From contig CAWKHA010000001.1 of the NCBI GenBank assembly GCA_963849365.1, positions 868,001-932,000 on the forward strand: a stretch of DNA of 64,000 nucleotides, written 5' to 3'. Below are positions 53,743-63,170 of this stretch, piece by piece. How positions within the stretch are numbered: position 1 is the first letter of the stretch; each line of letters begins with the position of its first letter. Below the pieces are notes generated by a model. It saw only the letters and a list, made by a program, of their open reading frames with translations. It searched no databases and was not told the DNA's origin. The DNA is from CAVQCJ01 sp963849365 (GTDB lineage Bacteria > Actinomycetota > Actinomycetes > Prado026). The position numbers were made by a program, and so were the translations under genes.

Positions 53743-53821
53743 CTTCCGTCCGGAGAGCCGCAGGCTAGGCGGGCGGCGTCACAGCCGCGTCGCCGTCCGG
53801 CCCGAGGTGTCGCTCAGCCGG

Positions 53822-54979
53822 TCAGGGGGCGCCGGCGACGCCGCGGCCGGTCACCAGGCAGGTGCCGTCGCCCGCGACGACGACCTGAACCGGCGCGGGG
53901 ACGAACGCTCCCGTCCCGGGCGCCAGCGGCAGACCGCACACCCGCACGTCGCCATCGAGGCTGACGACGATGCAGGGGCCGTCGGCCGGGACGGTCACCG
54001 CTCCCCCGCCGGGCCGCACGCGCCAGACGGCGAAGTCGTCGACCGGGACGTCGTACTGCTCGAGACCGGGCGACAGCGAGCGCGGGGCGACCCGGTGCGC
54101 CGAGGACGGCTCGAACCGCACCGTGCGCAGCAGTTCGGCCACGTCGACGTGCTTGCCGGTCAGGCCCCCGCGCAGCACGTTGTCGCTGGAGGCCTGCACC
54201 TCGACGCCTGCGCCGTGCAGGTAGGAGTGCAGGACGCCGGCGCCGACGAAGAGCCCGTCGCCGGGCCGCAGCGCGACCAGGTCGAGCATCAGCGGCGCCA
54301 GCGCACCCGTGTCGTACGGGTACCGCTCGGCCAGCCGGAGCACCCACCACGCGCAGGACCGCAGGTCCTCGTCGGGGTCGAGCACGGCCAGCCGGCAGGC
54401 GGCGGCGACCTCGCGCAGCAGGTCGGCCCGGGTGTCGCGCGGCAGCGTGGTGGCCGTGGCGAACAGCGCCCGCAGCAGGTCGCCGGCGCCGCCTGGACCG
54501 CTCCCGCCGCGGGCGACCAGGTCGGACCACGCGGCGCACGCGAGCCGGTCGGCCAGCGAACGGATCGACGCCGGCGACCGGAAGCCGCACAGGGCCTGCG
54601 TCGGCTCGATCGCGACCAGCAGCTCCGGCTTGTGGTTGGCGTCCTTGTACAACCGGTCCGGCGCCGACGCCGGCACCCCGCGCGCCTCCTCCGCGGCGAA
54701 GCCGGCGCGGGCCTGCGCCAGATCGGGGTGCGCCTGGATCGACAGCGGCTGCTCCGCCGCCAGCAGCTTGACCAGGTACGGCAGGCCCGGCTCGACCTCG
54801 GCGAGGCTGCGGCCGTCCGGCAGGCGCGAGGGGTCGTGCGGGTGCGCCCCCATCCAGATCTCGGCCCAGGGCTGGTCGGCCGGGACCGGCCGGCCGAGCA
54901 GGCGCGGGAGCACGGTGCGCGAGCCCCACGCATAGTGCCGCACCTCGTTCGTGAGCGGCACGGCACCGGCGTCGGACAT
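53822..54979 (-). CDS. manA: Mannose-6-phosphate isomerase, class I
   Basis: A 385-residue cupin enzyme interconverting mannose-6-phosphate and fructose-6-phosphate for GDP-mannose and glycan supply. Zinc ligands are in SIQAHPD (Gln, His), HKPELLVA (Glu) and the later HSYLHG (His). A TACGCT hexamer lies six bases before the ATG at 54979, supporting this start over an upstream in-frame ATG. It is 80 bases downstream of the DUF4157 gene on the same strand. Confidence 0.94.
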   Translation of the reverse strand: MSDAGAVPLTNEVRHYAWGSRTVLPRLLGRPVPADQPWAEIWMGAHPHDPSRLPDGRSLAEVEPGLPYLVKLLAAEQPLSIQAHPDLAQARAGFAAEEARGVPASAPDRLYKDANHKPELLVAIEPTQALCGFRSPASIRSLADRLACAAWSDLVARGGSGPGGAGDLLRALFATATTLPRDTRADLLREVAAACRLAVLDPDEDLRSCAWWVLRLAERYPYDTGALAPLMLDLVALRPGDGLFVGAGVLHSYLHGAGVEVQASSDNVLRGGLTGKHVDVAELLRTVRFEPSSAHRVAPRSLSPGLEQYDVPVDDFAVWRVRPGGGAVTVPADGPCIVVSLDGDVRVCGLPLAPGTGAFVPAPVQVVVAGDGTCLVTGRGVAGAP

Positions 54980-54985
54980 CCGCGC

Positions 54986-54991
54986 AGCGTA
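54986..54991 (-). promoter_or_regulatory. Leaderless -10 of manA
   Basis: TACGCT on the minus strand ends six bases before the ATG at 54979. Confidence 0.5.
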
Positions 54992-55084
54992 CTGGCGCGT
55001 GCGTCCGGTGAGCTGCGACTGCCTGCGGTGCGTGACACCGGTGCCGGCCGGCGGCGGGGTCGGCGCGACGCTCGGCACCGCGTA

Positions 55085-56542
55085 CTAGGACACGTGGCGT
55101 CCACGCGCGTCGTCGGCGAGCGCCGTCCGCGCCGCCTGCCAGCCGCACATGCCGTGCACGCCCGGGCCGGGCGGCGTCGAGGCCGAGCACAGGTAGACGC
55201 CGCGCACCGGGGTCCGCCATGGCTGCCGGCTCGCGACCGGGCGGGCCAGCAGCTGGCGCAGGCCCAGCGCGCCGGCGCTGATGTCGCCGCCGACGGCGTT
55301 GCGGTCGTGCGCCTCGAGCGCCGCGGTGTCCATGGTGTGCCGGGACAGCACGAGGTCGCGGAACCCGGGCGCGAACCTGTCGACCTGCCGCTCGATCACG
55401 TCGGTACGGTCCATCCGGCTGCCGCTGGGCACGTGGCAGTACGCCCAGGCGCTCTGCCGGCCGGCGGGTGCACGGCCGGGGTCGGCGGCGCCGGCCTGCA
55501 CGAGCAGCACGTACGGGCGGTTCGGGTGGCCGCCGCGGGCCACCTCACGCTCGGACGCTGCGATCTCCTCGAGCGTGCCGCCCAGGTGCACGGTCGGTGC
55601 CGCCGACGTCCGCGGATCGCGCCAGGGGATCGGTCCGTCCAGCGCCCAGTCGACCTTGAACACGCCGGGGCCGTACCGGAAGCGCGCCAGTGCCGCGCGG
55701 TACTTCGGCGGCGCCGCGGCGCCCAGGATCGTGAGCAGGTCGCGCACCGACACGTCCAGCAGTACGCGGCGGGCGGGCGGGAGCTCGGCCAGCGCGGTGA
55801 CGGTCTGCCCGGTCACGATCTCGCCGCCACGGGCGGCCAGCCGTGCGGCGAGCGCGTCTGCGAGCGCCTGCGAGCCGCCGGCCACGACGGGCCACCCCCC
55901 GAGGTGCGCGAGCGCACCCAGCAGGACTCCGACGCCGCCGGTGAGCGGTGCCCGCAGGTCGAGCATCGAGTGCGCCGCCAGGCCGGCCAGCATCGCCCGG
56001 GCGCGGGTCGATCCCAGGGACCGAGCCAGCACCGTGGCGGGTAGCGTGGCGGTCGCGCCGAAGCGCGCTGCGGACAGTGGCGCCGCCGGGCGCGAGAACG
56101 GGTCGAGCACCGACTCGACCAGGTCCAGCCCTCCCGCCCGGAACGGCTGGGTCAGCCGCCGCCACCCCGGTCCGCCCGCCCCCAGCCGCTGCACGGTCAG
56201 CTCGGTCGAGCGGGAGACCACCACGTCCGGCTCGCCCTCGAGCGGGTGGGCGAACTCCTCGGCCCCGTGCAGCAGGGTCGCTCCGAACTGGTCCAGGCGC
56301 ATCGCGCGCATCGCCGGCGACACCACCGCGAGCGGGTGCGACGCCGAGCAGACGTCGTGCCGGAACCCGGGCAGCGTCAGCTCATCGGTGCGGGTGCCGC
56401 CGCCCACGCGGTCGGCCGCCTCGATCACCAGCACGGACCGGCCGGCGTCGGCGAGGACGTTCGCGGCGACGAGCCCGTTGGGCCCGGCCCCGACGACGAC
56501 CGCGTCGTACCGGGAGCGGCTGCCGGGCGCCGTCGCGGTCAC
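55085..56542 (-). CDS. NAD(P)/FAD-dependent oxidoreductase (phytoene desaturase-like)
   Basis: A 485-residue flavoprotein of the phytoene-desaturase/CrtI-like group. The FAD motif GAGPNGL is at residues 17-23 followed by VIEAADRVGGGTRTDEL, and the C-terminal FAD contact is LCSASTPPGPGVHGMCG. The substrate is unknown, because no carotenoid genes are in the window. It is followed by the SnoaL-like gene with a few bases between them. The start is the GTG/ATG region at 56542. Confidence 0.88.
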   Translation of the reverse strand: MTATAPGSRSRYDAVVVGAGPNGLVAANVLADAGRSVLVIEAADRVGGGTRTDELTLPGFRHDVCSASHPLAVVSPAMRAMRLDQFGATLLHGAEEFAHPLEGEPDVVVSRSTELTVQRLGAGGPGWRRLTQPFRAGGLDLVESVLDPFSRPAAPLSAARFGATATLPATVLARSLGSTRARAMLAGLAAHSMLDLRAPLTGGVGVLLGALAHLGGWPVVAGGSQALADALAARLAARGGEIVTGQTVTALAELPPARRVLLDVSVRDLLTILGAAAPPKYRAALARFRYGPGVFKVDWALDGPIPWRDPRTSAAPTVHLGGTLEEIAASEREVARGGHPNRPYVLLVQAGAADPGRAPAGRQSAWAYCHVPSGSRMDRTDVIERQVDRFAPGFRDLVLSRHTMDTAALEAHDRNAVGGDISAGALGLRQLLARPVASRQPWRTPVRGVYLCSASTPPGPGVHGMCGWQAARTALADDARGRHVS

Positions 56543-56549
56543 GCGGCGG

Positions 56550-57023
56550 CTAGGAAGGGTTCGCAGCCATGTACGTGCGCAGCCCCTCGGCGGCCTCGGT
56601 CCGGACCGCCTTGCGCACGAACGGGGTCCAGCCGAGCAGGCGGCCCTTCGGCCCGAGCGCCATGGCCGACCAGCCGTGGAAGTCGAACACGTCCCGCTGG
56701 GCCTCGATCAGACCGTCGGACAGCTCGAACGTCGAGGTCACGAGGTTGGCGACCGGCCGCCGGTCCGGGCCGAACAGGTAGCGGGCCATCCACGTCGCGC
56801 TGCCCGAGTGGTCGTCCGACTTCAGGGCGCGGACCTCCACCGAGAGCTCCCGGGCGCGGCCGGTGAGCATCCGCCACATCGCGCCGATCTCGGGCCCGGT
56901 CAGCTCGGGGTACACCGGGTCGGAGAACCGGGCCGACGGCGCGTAGCAGGCCGCCATCGCGTCCCCGTCGGCGCGGTCGAAGGCGGCGTAGAACCGTTCG
57001 AGCGTCTCCCGCCCGGCGGACAT
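56550..57023 (-). CDS. SnoaL-like/NTF2-fold protein
   Basis: A 157-residue NTF2-fold protein of the nuclear-transport-factor-2/SnoaL type. Typical segments are RETLERFYAAFDRADGDAM (about residues 5-23), YAPSARFSDPVYPEL and the late DVFDFHGWSAM. Such proteins can be isomerases, cyclases or lyases; nothing here decides which. It lies one base after the CoA-transferase B subunit stop and upstream of the desaturase-like gene, so the four genes appear to be one operon. Confidence 0.85.
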   Translation of the reverse strand: MSAGRETLERFYAAFDRADGDAMAACYAPSARFSDPVYPELTGPEIGAMWRMLTGRARELSVEVRALKSDDHSGSATWMARYLFGPDRRPVANLVTSTFELSDGLIEAQRDVFDFHGWSAMALGPKGRLLGWTPFVRKAVRTEAAEGLRTYMAANPS

Positions 57024-57682
57024 CAGCCGACCTGCATGGTGGCCGGCTCGGCCGGGACGAGGACGGGGGGACCGGTGGCAGCGCGGACGTCGTCGACGGT
57101 CACCCCGGGGGCGGTCTCGCGCAGGACGAGCCCGTCCGCGGTGACGTCGAGCACGGCCATGTCGGTGATGATCCGCTGCACGACGCGCCGGCCGGTGTAG
57201 GGCAGGGTGCACTCGGTCACGACCTTGTGCGAGCCGTCTTTGGCGACGTGCTCCATCATCACGATCACCCGCTTGGCCCCGTGCACCAGGTCCATCGCGC
57301 CGCCCATCCCCTTGACCATCTTCCCCGGGATCATCCAGTTCGCCAGGTCCCCGGCGCCGGAGACCTGCATGGCGCCCAGGATCGCCGCGTCCACGTGCCC
57401 GCCCCGGATCATCGCGAAGCTGGTCGCCGAGTCGAAGTAGCTCGACCCCGGCAGCACCGTCACCGTCTCCTTGCCGGCGTTGATCAGGTCGGGGTCGACC
57501 TCGTCCTCGAACGGGTACGGACCCACACCCAGGATGCCGTTCTCGGACTGCAGCACCACCTCGACCCCGGGCGGCAGGTAGTTCGGGACCAGCGTCGGCA
57601 ACCCGATACCCAGGTTCACGTACTGACCGTCGCGCAGCTCCAGGGCCACCCGCGCAGCCAGCTGCTCACGGCTCAGCGCCAT
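57023..57682 (-). CDS. scoB: CoA-transferase subunit B
   Basis: A 219-residue beta subunit of a 3-oxoacid CoA-transferase. The catalytic Glu47 is in QSENGILG, and the conserved VKGMGGAMDLVHGAKRV is present. It moves CoA between a short-chain 3-oxo acid such as acetoacetate and succinate or another acyl donor. The ATG lies two bases after the subunit A stop. Confidence 0.94.
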   Translation of the reverse strand: MALSREQLAARVALELRDGQYVNLGIGLPTLVPNYLPPGVEVVLQSENGILGVGPYPFEDEVDPDLINAGKETVTVLPGSSYFDSATSFAMIRGGHVDAAILGAMQVSGAGDLANWMIPGKMVKGMGGAMDLVHGAKRVIVMMEHVAKDGSHKVVTECTLPYTGRRVVQRIITDMAVLDVTADGLVLRETAPGVTVDDVRAATGPPVLVPAEPATMQVG

Positions 57683-57683
57683 C

Positions 57684-58478
57684 TCAGGCCCCCCCGTCCG
57701 TCCCGGCCCCGGCGGCACGCGGCCGCACCGTCCGGCGCTCGATGCGCTTGTCGATCGCCTCGTCGGGAGCCAGCACGACCACCCGCTGCACGAAGATCCC
57801 CGGCGTGTGCACCTGGTCGGGGTCCAGCTCACCCGGCTCGACCAGCTCCTCCACCTCCGCGATCGTCACCCGCCCGGCCATCGCCACCAGCGGGTTGAAG
57901 TTGCGCGCGGTCTCGTGGAACACCAAGTTGCCGTGCCGGTCCCCGCGCGCCGCCCGCACCAGCGCGAAGTCCGTGCGGATGGCCTCCTCCAGCACATAGT
58001 CGCGCCCGTCGAAGCTGCGCGTGTCCTTGCGCGGCGAACCCAGCGCCACCGACCCGTCCGGGGCGTACCGCCACGGCAGCCCACCGTCGGCCACCTGCGT
58101 CCCCACCCCGGTCGCGGTGTAGAACGCCGGGATCCCCGCCCCCCCGGCCCGCAACCGCTCGGCCAACGTCCCCTGCGGGGTCAGCTCCACCTCCAGCTCC
58201 CCATGCAGGAACTGCCGCTCGAACTCCTTGTTCTCCCCCACGTACGAGCTCGTCGTGCGCGCGATCCGGCGCGCGGACAGCAACACACCCAGGCCCCACT
58301 CGTCCACACCGCAGTTGTTCGACACCACCCGCAGCCCCCCGGTCCCCAGCTCGAACAGGGCCCGGATCAGCACCGACGGGACCCCGCACAGACCGAACCC
58401 CCCCACCGCGATCGACGCGCCCACACCGATCTCGGCGACCGCCTCCGCCGCCGAGCCGACGGTCTTGTCCAAGCTCAT
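57684..58478 (-). CDS. scoA: CoA-transferase subunit A
   Basis: A 264-residue alpha subunit. The glycine-rich GGFGLCGVP is at about residues 26-34, then NNCGVDEWGLGVLL and the conserved GLPWRYAPDGSVA. With scoB it forms the heterotetramer. The ATG has GGGAGG upstream and heads the operon of both subunits, SnoaL-like and desaturase-like genes. Confidence 0.94.
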   Translation of the reverse strand: MSLDKTVGSAAEAVAEIGVGASIAVGGFGLCGVPSVLIRALFELGTGGLRVVSNNCGVDEWGLGVLLSARRIARTTSSYVGENKEFERQFLHGELEVELTPQGTLAERLRAGGAGIPAFYTATGVGTQVADGGLPWRYAPDGSVALGSPRKDTRSFDGRDYVLEEAIRTDFALVRAARGDRHGNLVFHETARNFNPLVAMAGRVTIAEVEELVEPGELDPDQVHTPGIFVQRVVVLAPDEAIDKRIERRTVRPRAAGAGTDGGA

Positions 58479-58545
58479 CGCGCCAGCCTCCCGGGTGTCG
58501 GTCCGGGGAATCTACCGCGCGCCCGCGCAGCACCCCTGGCCCCGC

Positions 58546-58607
58546 GTTGATCTTGAGCTCGTCGTCGCCCCGGCCGGCGTGCCGGCGGCGTGTCGCTCGA
58601 GGTCAAC
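58546..58607. repeat. Imperfect inverted repeat (hairpin)
   Basis: GTTGATCTTGAGC (58546-58558) pairs with GCTCGAGGTCAAC (58595-58607), 13 positions with two G-U pairs and no mismatch. The loop contains a GCCGGC palindrome. It lies between the divergent scoA and DUF3052 genes. It could be an operator, a leader hairpin or a dispersed repeat related to the prfA-rpmE element. Confidence 0.55.
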
Positions 58608-58626
58608 CGGGGCCGGCGTGGCGGGC

Positions 58627-58632
58627 TACGGT
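58627..58632 (+). promoter_or_regulatory. Leaderless -10 of the DUF3052 gene
   Basis: TACGGT ends seven bases before the GTG at 58640. Confidence 0.45.
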
Positions 58633-58639
58633 GGGCCCG

Positions 58640-59074
58640 GTGAGCACGTCGGCGGGGTACTCGGGGACGCCCCTGCCGCGCAAGCTGGGCATCGTCGCGG
58701 GCGCGGCGGTGCTGCTGTCGGGGGCACCGGGCTCGTTCGACCTCGGGCCGCTGCCGGACGGCGTGACGGTGCACCGGCGCCGGTCCAGGCCGCGCTACGA
58801 CGTCGTCGTCGGCTTCTGCGCCGACCGGGCCGCCCTGCAGGCCGGCTTCGGACCGTGGAAGGCACTGCTGGGACCGGCGGGAGCCCTGTGGGTGGCCTGG
58901 CCGAAGAAGTCCTCCGGCCTGGCCACCGACCTGGGCGAGAACGACGTGCGCGAGCACGCCCTCGCCGGCGGTCTGGTCGACGTGAAGGTCTGCGCCGTGG
59001 ACGGGACCTGGAGCGGGCTGAAGCTGGTCTACCGGCTGTCGGACCGTTCGAGGGTGTCCAGCACCCAGGCGTAG
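58640..59074 (+). CDS. DUF3052 family protein
   Basis: A 144-residue protein matching DUF3052, a small actinobacterial family of unknown function. Landmarks are GYSGTPLPRKLGI (about residues 6-18), the ALWVAWPKKSSG segment and TDLGENDVREHALAGGLVDVKVCAVD. The family is typically 130-145 residues. The GTG has TACGGT seven bases upstream. Its 3' end overlaps the convergent S9 peptidase gene. Confidence 0.88.
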   Translation: MSTSAGYSGTPLPRKLGIVAGAAVLLSGAPGSFDLGPLPDGVTVHRRRSRPRYDVVVGFCADRAALQAGFGPWKALLGPAGALWVAWPKKSSGLATDLGENDVREHALAGGLVDVKVCAVDGTWSGLKLVYRLSDRSRVSSTQA

Positions 59075-61125
59075 ACCTCGGCCTCGTAGGCCAGGTGGCC
59101 GAACCGCCCGGACGGCCCGGCGTGCGCCCCGGCGCCGAGCTCCATCCGCAGCAGCAGCCGGTCGTCGGTGGAGCCGTCTGCGCGCATCCTGGCGACCCAC
59201 TTGGCCGGCTCCCAGTACATGACCCGCGGGTCGTGCACCGCCCCGGTGACGAGCATCCGCGGCCGGTCCGCGGATGGCGGCACGTTCTCGTAGGGGCTGT
59301 AGGCGTGCATCCAGGCGAAGTCCTCCGGCCGGCGGGGGTCGCCCCACTCCTCCCACTCCTGCGCGGTGAGCGGGAGCGACTCCTCCAGCATGGTGTTCAC
59401 GACGTCGACGAACGGCACCTCGGCGACGACGCCGCGCCAGCGCCGCGGCGCCTGCGAGAACACCGCGCCCATGAGCAGCCCGCCGGCGGACAGCCCGCGG
59501 CAGACGATGCGGGTGCCGTCGACCAGCCCGTCGATGCCGTCCGCGACCGCGACGAAGTCGCTGAACGTGTTCTGCTTGTACTGCAGCGAGCCCTGCAGCC
59601 ACCAGCGCCGGCCGCCCTCCCCGCCGCCGCGCACGTGCGCGTGGGCGAACACCACCCCCCGGTCGAGCAGGGACGCCAGGGCCTGGTCGAAGGCCGGCTC
59701 GTCGCACGACTCGTAGGCGCCGTACCCGTACAGCAGGCAGGGCGCGGAGCCGTCCAGCGGCGTGTCTTCCCGCCGGCACAGGGTGACCGGCACGAGCTCG
59801 CCGTCGGCCGCCTCGACCGCGTACCGCTCGGAGACGTACGCCGACCGGTCGTAGCCGGGAACCTCCAGCCGCTTGAGCAGGGTCCGCTCGCCCGTGTCGA
59901 GGTCGACCGAATACCAGGCGGTCGGCTCGGTGTAGCTCTCGACGACCACCGTGACGGCGCCGGCGGCGTACTCCTCGTTCGTGCCGAGCCGGATGCTCCC
60001 GGCCGCGACCCCGGGGTGCACGTCGACGGCCGTCTGCGAGCCGTCCCGCGGGACGACGCGCAGCAGCGGGCTGCCGTCACGGCGTAGCGAGAGCACCACG
60101 TGGCGGGCGAACACGTCGGCGCCGGCCAGCCGCTCGTGCGGGTCCTCGCCGATCAGCTCGGTCCACGCCTCCCGCCCGGGCGAGTGCACCGGCGCCGACA
60201 TGAGCCGGAACTCGGTCGCGGCGTCGTTGGTGACCACCAGCAGCACGTCGCCGTCTGGCCGGGGGGCGTGCGCCACCCAGTAGAGCAGGCCCGGAACCCT
60301 CGGCTGGACGACGCTCGGGAGCAGCTGGGGGGCGCCGGTCGGCACCAGCCACACCTCGCTGCTGTGCTTGGCCTCGCTCCGGATCACCACGAAGGCCCCC
60401 GACCGGGAGCCCTCGCAGAAGAGCTCGAACCGCTGGTCGTCCTCCTGCAGGACCAGCACGTCGCCGGCCGGGTCGGTGCCCAGCTCGTGCCGCCAGACCT
60501 GGTGCGGCCGGTAGGCCTGGTCGTGCACGACGTAGAAGAAGGTCCGCGAGTCCGCCGACCAGGCGCCGCCGTAGTACGTGCGGGCGACCGTCTCCGGCAG
60601 GTCCTTGCCGGAACCGACGTCGCGGAACCGCAGTTCGTACACCTCGTCGCCGTCGAGGTCGACCGAGTACGCGAGGGTGGCCCCGTCCGGGCTTGGCTCC
60701 CGGATACCCACGGCCAGGTAGGAGGACCCGTCGGCGAGATCGTTCTCGTCCAGGACCAGCTCGGCCGCAGAATCTTGCGCGCTGAGGCGGAACAACTGCT
60801 GGTATTCCTTCCCTGCGGCGGTACTGGTGTAGTAGACAAGGCCCCCACGCGACCAACTGACTGACCGGTCAGACGGCAGGGTTCGGCTGACCATCTCCTC
60901 GAACATCGTCTGCTGGAGGGATCGGGTATGGGCCGTCCGGGCTTCGTAGTACGCCCGCTCGTCCCCCAGGTAACGCTGCGTGATCGGGTCGTCGATGTCG
61001 CGCAACCACGCGAAGTCGTCCACCCACGACTGCCCGTGCAACGCCCGGGCGGGCTGCGGGCGGGCCGGCGCGACCGGCGCCGTCGAGCCGCTGCTGTCGG
61101 ACGAGTCAGCCCGAACGTGATCCAC
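59029..61125 (-). CDS. ptrB: S9 family serine peptidase (oligopeptidase B-like)
   Basis: A 698-residue prolyl-oligopeptidase-family protein. The N-terminal half is the beta-propeller; the C-terminal half is the alpha/beta hydrolase with catalytic Ser546 (GLSAGG), Asp632 (VHDPRV) and His668 (GAHAG). Related oligopeptidase B cleaves small peptides after basic residues. It has no signal peptide. The GTG at 61125 has TAGGTT seven bases upstream and was chosen over a longer in-frame start. Confidence 0.92.
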   Translation of the reverse strand: MDHVRADSSDSSGSTAPVAPARPQPARALHGQSWVDDFAWLRDIDDPITQRYLGDERAYYEARTAHTRSLQQTMFEEMVSRTLPSDRSVSWSRGGLVYYTSTAAGKEYQQLFRLSAQDSAAELVLDENDLADGSSYLAVGIREPSPDGATLAYSVDLDGDEVYELRFRDVGSGKDLPETVARTYYGGAWSADSRTFFYVVHDQAYRPHQVWRHELGTDPAGDVLVLQEDDQRFELFCEGSRSGAFVVIRSEAKHSSEVWLVPTGAPQLLPSVVQPRVPGLLYWVAHAPRPDGDVLLVVTNDAATEFRLMSAPVHSPGREAWTELIGEDPHERLAGADVFARHVVLSLRRDGSPLLRVVPRDGSQTAVDVHPGVAAGSIRLGTNEEYAAGAVTVVVESYTEPTAWYSVDLDTGERTLLKRLEVPGYDRSAYVSERYAVEAADGELVPVTLCRREDTPLDGSAPCLLYGYGAYESCDEPAFDQALASLLDRGVVFAHAHVRGGGEGGRRWWLQGSLQYKQNTFSDFVAVADGIDGLVDGTRIVCRGLSAGGLLMGAVFSQAPRRWRGVVAEVPFVDVVNTMLEESLPLTAQEWEEWGDPRRPEDFAWMHAYSPYENVPPSADRPRMLVTGAVHDPRVMYWEPAKWVARMRADGSTDDRLLLRMELGAGAHAGPSGRFGHLAYEAEVYAWVLDTLERSDSR

Positions 61126-61132
61126 GTCACGG

Positions 61133-61138
61133 AACCTA
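61133..61138 (-). promoter_or_regulatory. Leaderless -10 of the S9 peptidase gene
   Basis: TAGGTT on the minus strand ends seven bases before the GTG at 61125. Confidence 0.45.
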
Positions 61139-61318
61139 GCGGTCGGCGGTCCCGTCTCCACAACAGTTCGGCCACGACCTCGGCCACGAGCCCCGTCCGA
61201 GTCCCACACCCAGGGACTATGCGGACCAAGATGCTCGCCACTTCTCGGCAGCAGCGGCTGCCGTCGCCCGACCCGACACCCTGACCTCGAGCCTGCTCCT
61301 CTCGACCCGGAGGCATTG

Positions 61319-63166
61319 ATGAACCGCACCCTGTGGCGCCGGACAGCGGCGTTCGCCGCGGCTGGCGCCGTGGCGCTGCTGCCGACGGCGGCGTTCGCCG
61401 ACAGCGCGTCCCCCGCCGCGAGCGCGGCCGGCTCGGCGGCGGCGTCCAAGCCGGCGACGACGACGTTCACCGTCGGGTTCCTGCAGGACGTCGACTCGCT
61501 GAACCCCTTCGTGGGCATCCTGTCGTCCGCGTACGAGGTCTGGGGCGTGGCCTACGACCAGCTCATCGGCTACAGCCAGAAGGACTTCTCGCCGGTCCCG
61601 CAGCTCGCGGAGTCATGGAAGGAGTCCGCCGACCACACCACGTGGACCTACAAGATCCGCTCGGGGGTCAAGTGGTCGGACGGCCAGCCGCTGACGGCCG
61701 CGGACGCGGCCTACACGTTCAACCGCATCATCAACGGCACCGACGAGCAGACGAACTTCGGCAGCTACGTCACGAACATGACCAAGGCCGAGGCGCCGGA
61801 CGCGACCACGCTGGTCCTCACGGTCAGCAAGCCGACCCCGATCATGACCAGGCTGGCAGTGCCGATCCTGCCCGAGCACATCTGGAAGAACATCGACGAG
61901 AAGTCGGTGTCGACCTACAAGAACGAGCCGATCGTCGGGTCCGGCCCGTTCATCTTCGACAACCACGTGACCGGCCAGTACATCTCCGTCCACGCGAACC
62001 CGAACTACTGGGCCGGCGCACCGCACATCAAGAACCTCGTGTTCCGGATCTTCCAGAGCGAGGACACGATGGTCGCGGCGCTGAAGAAGGGCGAGATCGA
62101 CTTCGCCGACAACCTCGGCGCCACGTCGTTCAGCTCGCTGAAGAATGTCAATGGCATCACGACCGTTCCGGCCGAGTACTTCGGCTTCGACGAGCTCGCG
62201 TTCAACACCGGCGCGGCCACCGACACCGGTGTCCCGATCGGCGACGGCAGCCCGATCCTCAAGGACAAGCGGGTCCGCCAGGCGGTCAACTACGCGATCG
62301 ACAACAAGACCCTGGTCTCCAAGGTCCTCGGCGGCTACGGCGAAGTCGGCACGTCGATCATCCCGGACATCTACGCGAACACCCACTACAACCCGGGCGA
62401 CAAGACCCGCAACTACGACCCTGCCAAGGCCAACGAGATCCTGGACGGCGCGGGGTACACGAAGGGGAGCGACGGGATCCGGGTGGACCCCGCCTCGGGC
62501 AAGAAGCTGAGCTTCAGGCTGTTCGGCCGTGACGACAGCCCCACGTCGAAGGACTCGGTGCAGTACATCCAGGGCTGGCTCAAGGCCGTGGGCATCGACA
62601 CGCAGGTGCAGATCGTCTCGGAGGACAAGCTCACGCAGATCATCGGCGACGGCGAGTACGACATGTTCGAGTGGGGGTGGGTGGTCGAGCCCGACCCGGA
62701 CTACCAGGTGTCGACGTTCCTGTGCTCCTCGCGCAGCACCAAGGACGGCTCCACGATCAGCGCCGGCCTGTCCGACAGCTTCTACTGCAACCCGGCCTAC
62801 GACGCGCTCTACCAGCAGCAGTCGACGACCACCGACGCGAACGCCCGCGCCGAGATCGTCAAGCAGATGGAGGCGATGCTGTACGAGGACGCGCCGTACG
62901 TCGTGACCTATTACTACGCGGACCTCCAGGCGTACCGCAGCGACCGGTTCACCAACTTCAAGCCGCAGCCCGACCCGAAGGGCGTGCTCCTGTTCCAGTA
63001 CGGCACCTACAGCTACCGCGAGATCACGCCGGTCACGCAGACCGCGGCCTCGACCTCCAGCAGCACCGGGCTGTGGGTCGGACTGGCTGTCGGCGCCCTC
63101 GTGGTGCTGGGCCTGGGCGGCTTCCTCGTGACGCGCTCGCGGCGCACGGCGGACGACCGGGAGTAA
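61319..63166 (+). CDS. ABC transporter substrate-binding protein, C-terminally anchored
   Basis: A 615-residue family-5 (peptide/nickel) substrate-binding protein. It has a signal peptide (residues 1-27, ending AAFA) but no lipobox Cys. A typical SBP_bac_5 body follows (LQDVDSLNPFVGIL, SWKESADHTTWTYKI). A C-terminal helix (about residues 585-605) followed by Arg residues would anchor it in the membrane instead of a lipid. It probably captures oligopeptides. CCGGAGG precedes the ATG by six bases. The permease gene follows after four bases. Confidence 0.92.
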   Translation: MNRTLWRRTAAFAAAGAVALLPTAAFADSASPAASAAGSAAASKPATTTFTVGFLQDVDSLNPFVGILSSAYEVWGVAYDQLIGYSQKDFSPVPQLAESWKESADHTTWTYKIRSGVKWSDGQPLTAADAAYTFNRIINGTDEQTNFGSYVTNMTKAEAPDATTLVLTVSKPTPIMTRLAVPILPEHIWKNIDEKSVSTYKNEPIVGSGPFIFDNHVTGQYISVHANPNYWAGAPHIKNLVFRIFQSEDTMVAALKKGEIDFADNLGATSFSSLKNVNGITTVPAEYFGFDELAFNTGAATDTGVPIGDGSPILKDKRVRQAVNYAIDNKTLVSKVLGGYGEVGTSIIPDIYANTHYNPGDKTRNYDPAKANEILDGAGYTKGSDGIRVDPASGKKLSFRLFGRDDSPTSKDSVQYIQGWLKAVGIDTQVQIVSEDKLTQIIGDGEYDMFEWGWVVEPDPDYQVSTFLCSSRSTKDGSTISAGLSDSFYCNPAYDALYQQQSTTTDANARAEIVKQMEAMLYEDAPYVVTYYYADLQAYRSDRFTNFKPQPDPKGVLLFQYGTYSYREITPVTQTAASTSSSTGLWVGLAVGALVVLGLGGFLVTRSRRTADDRE

Positions 63167-63170
63167 CGCC

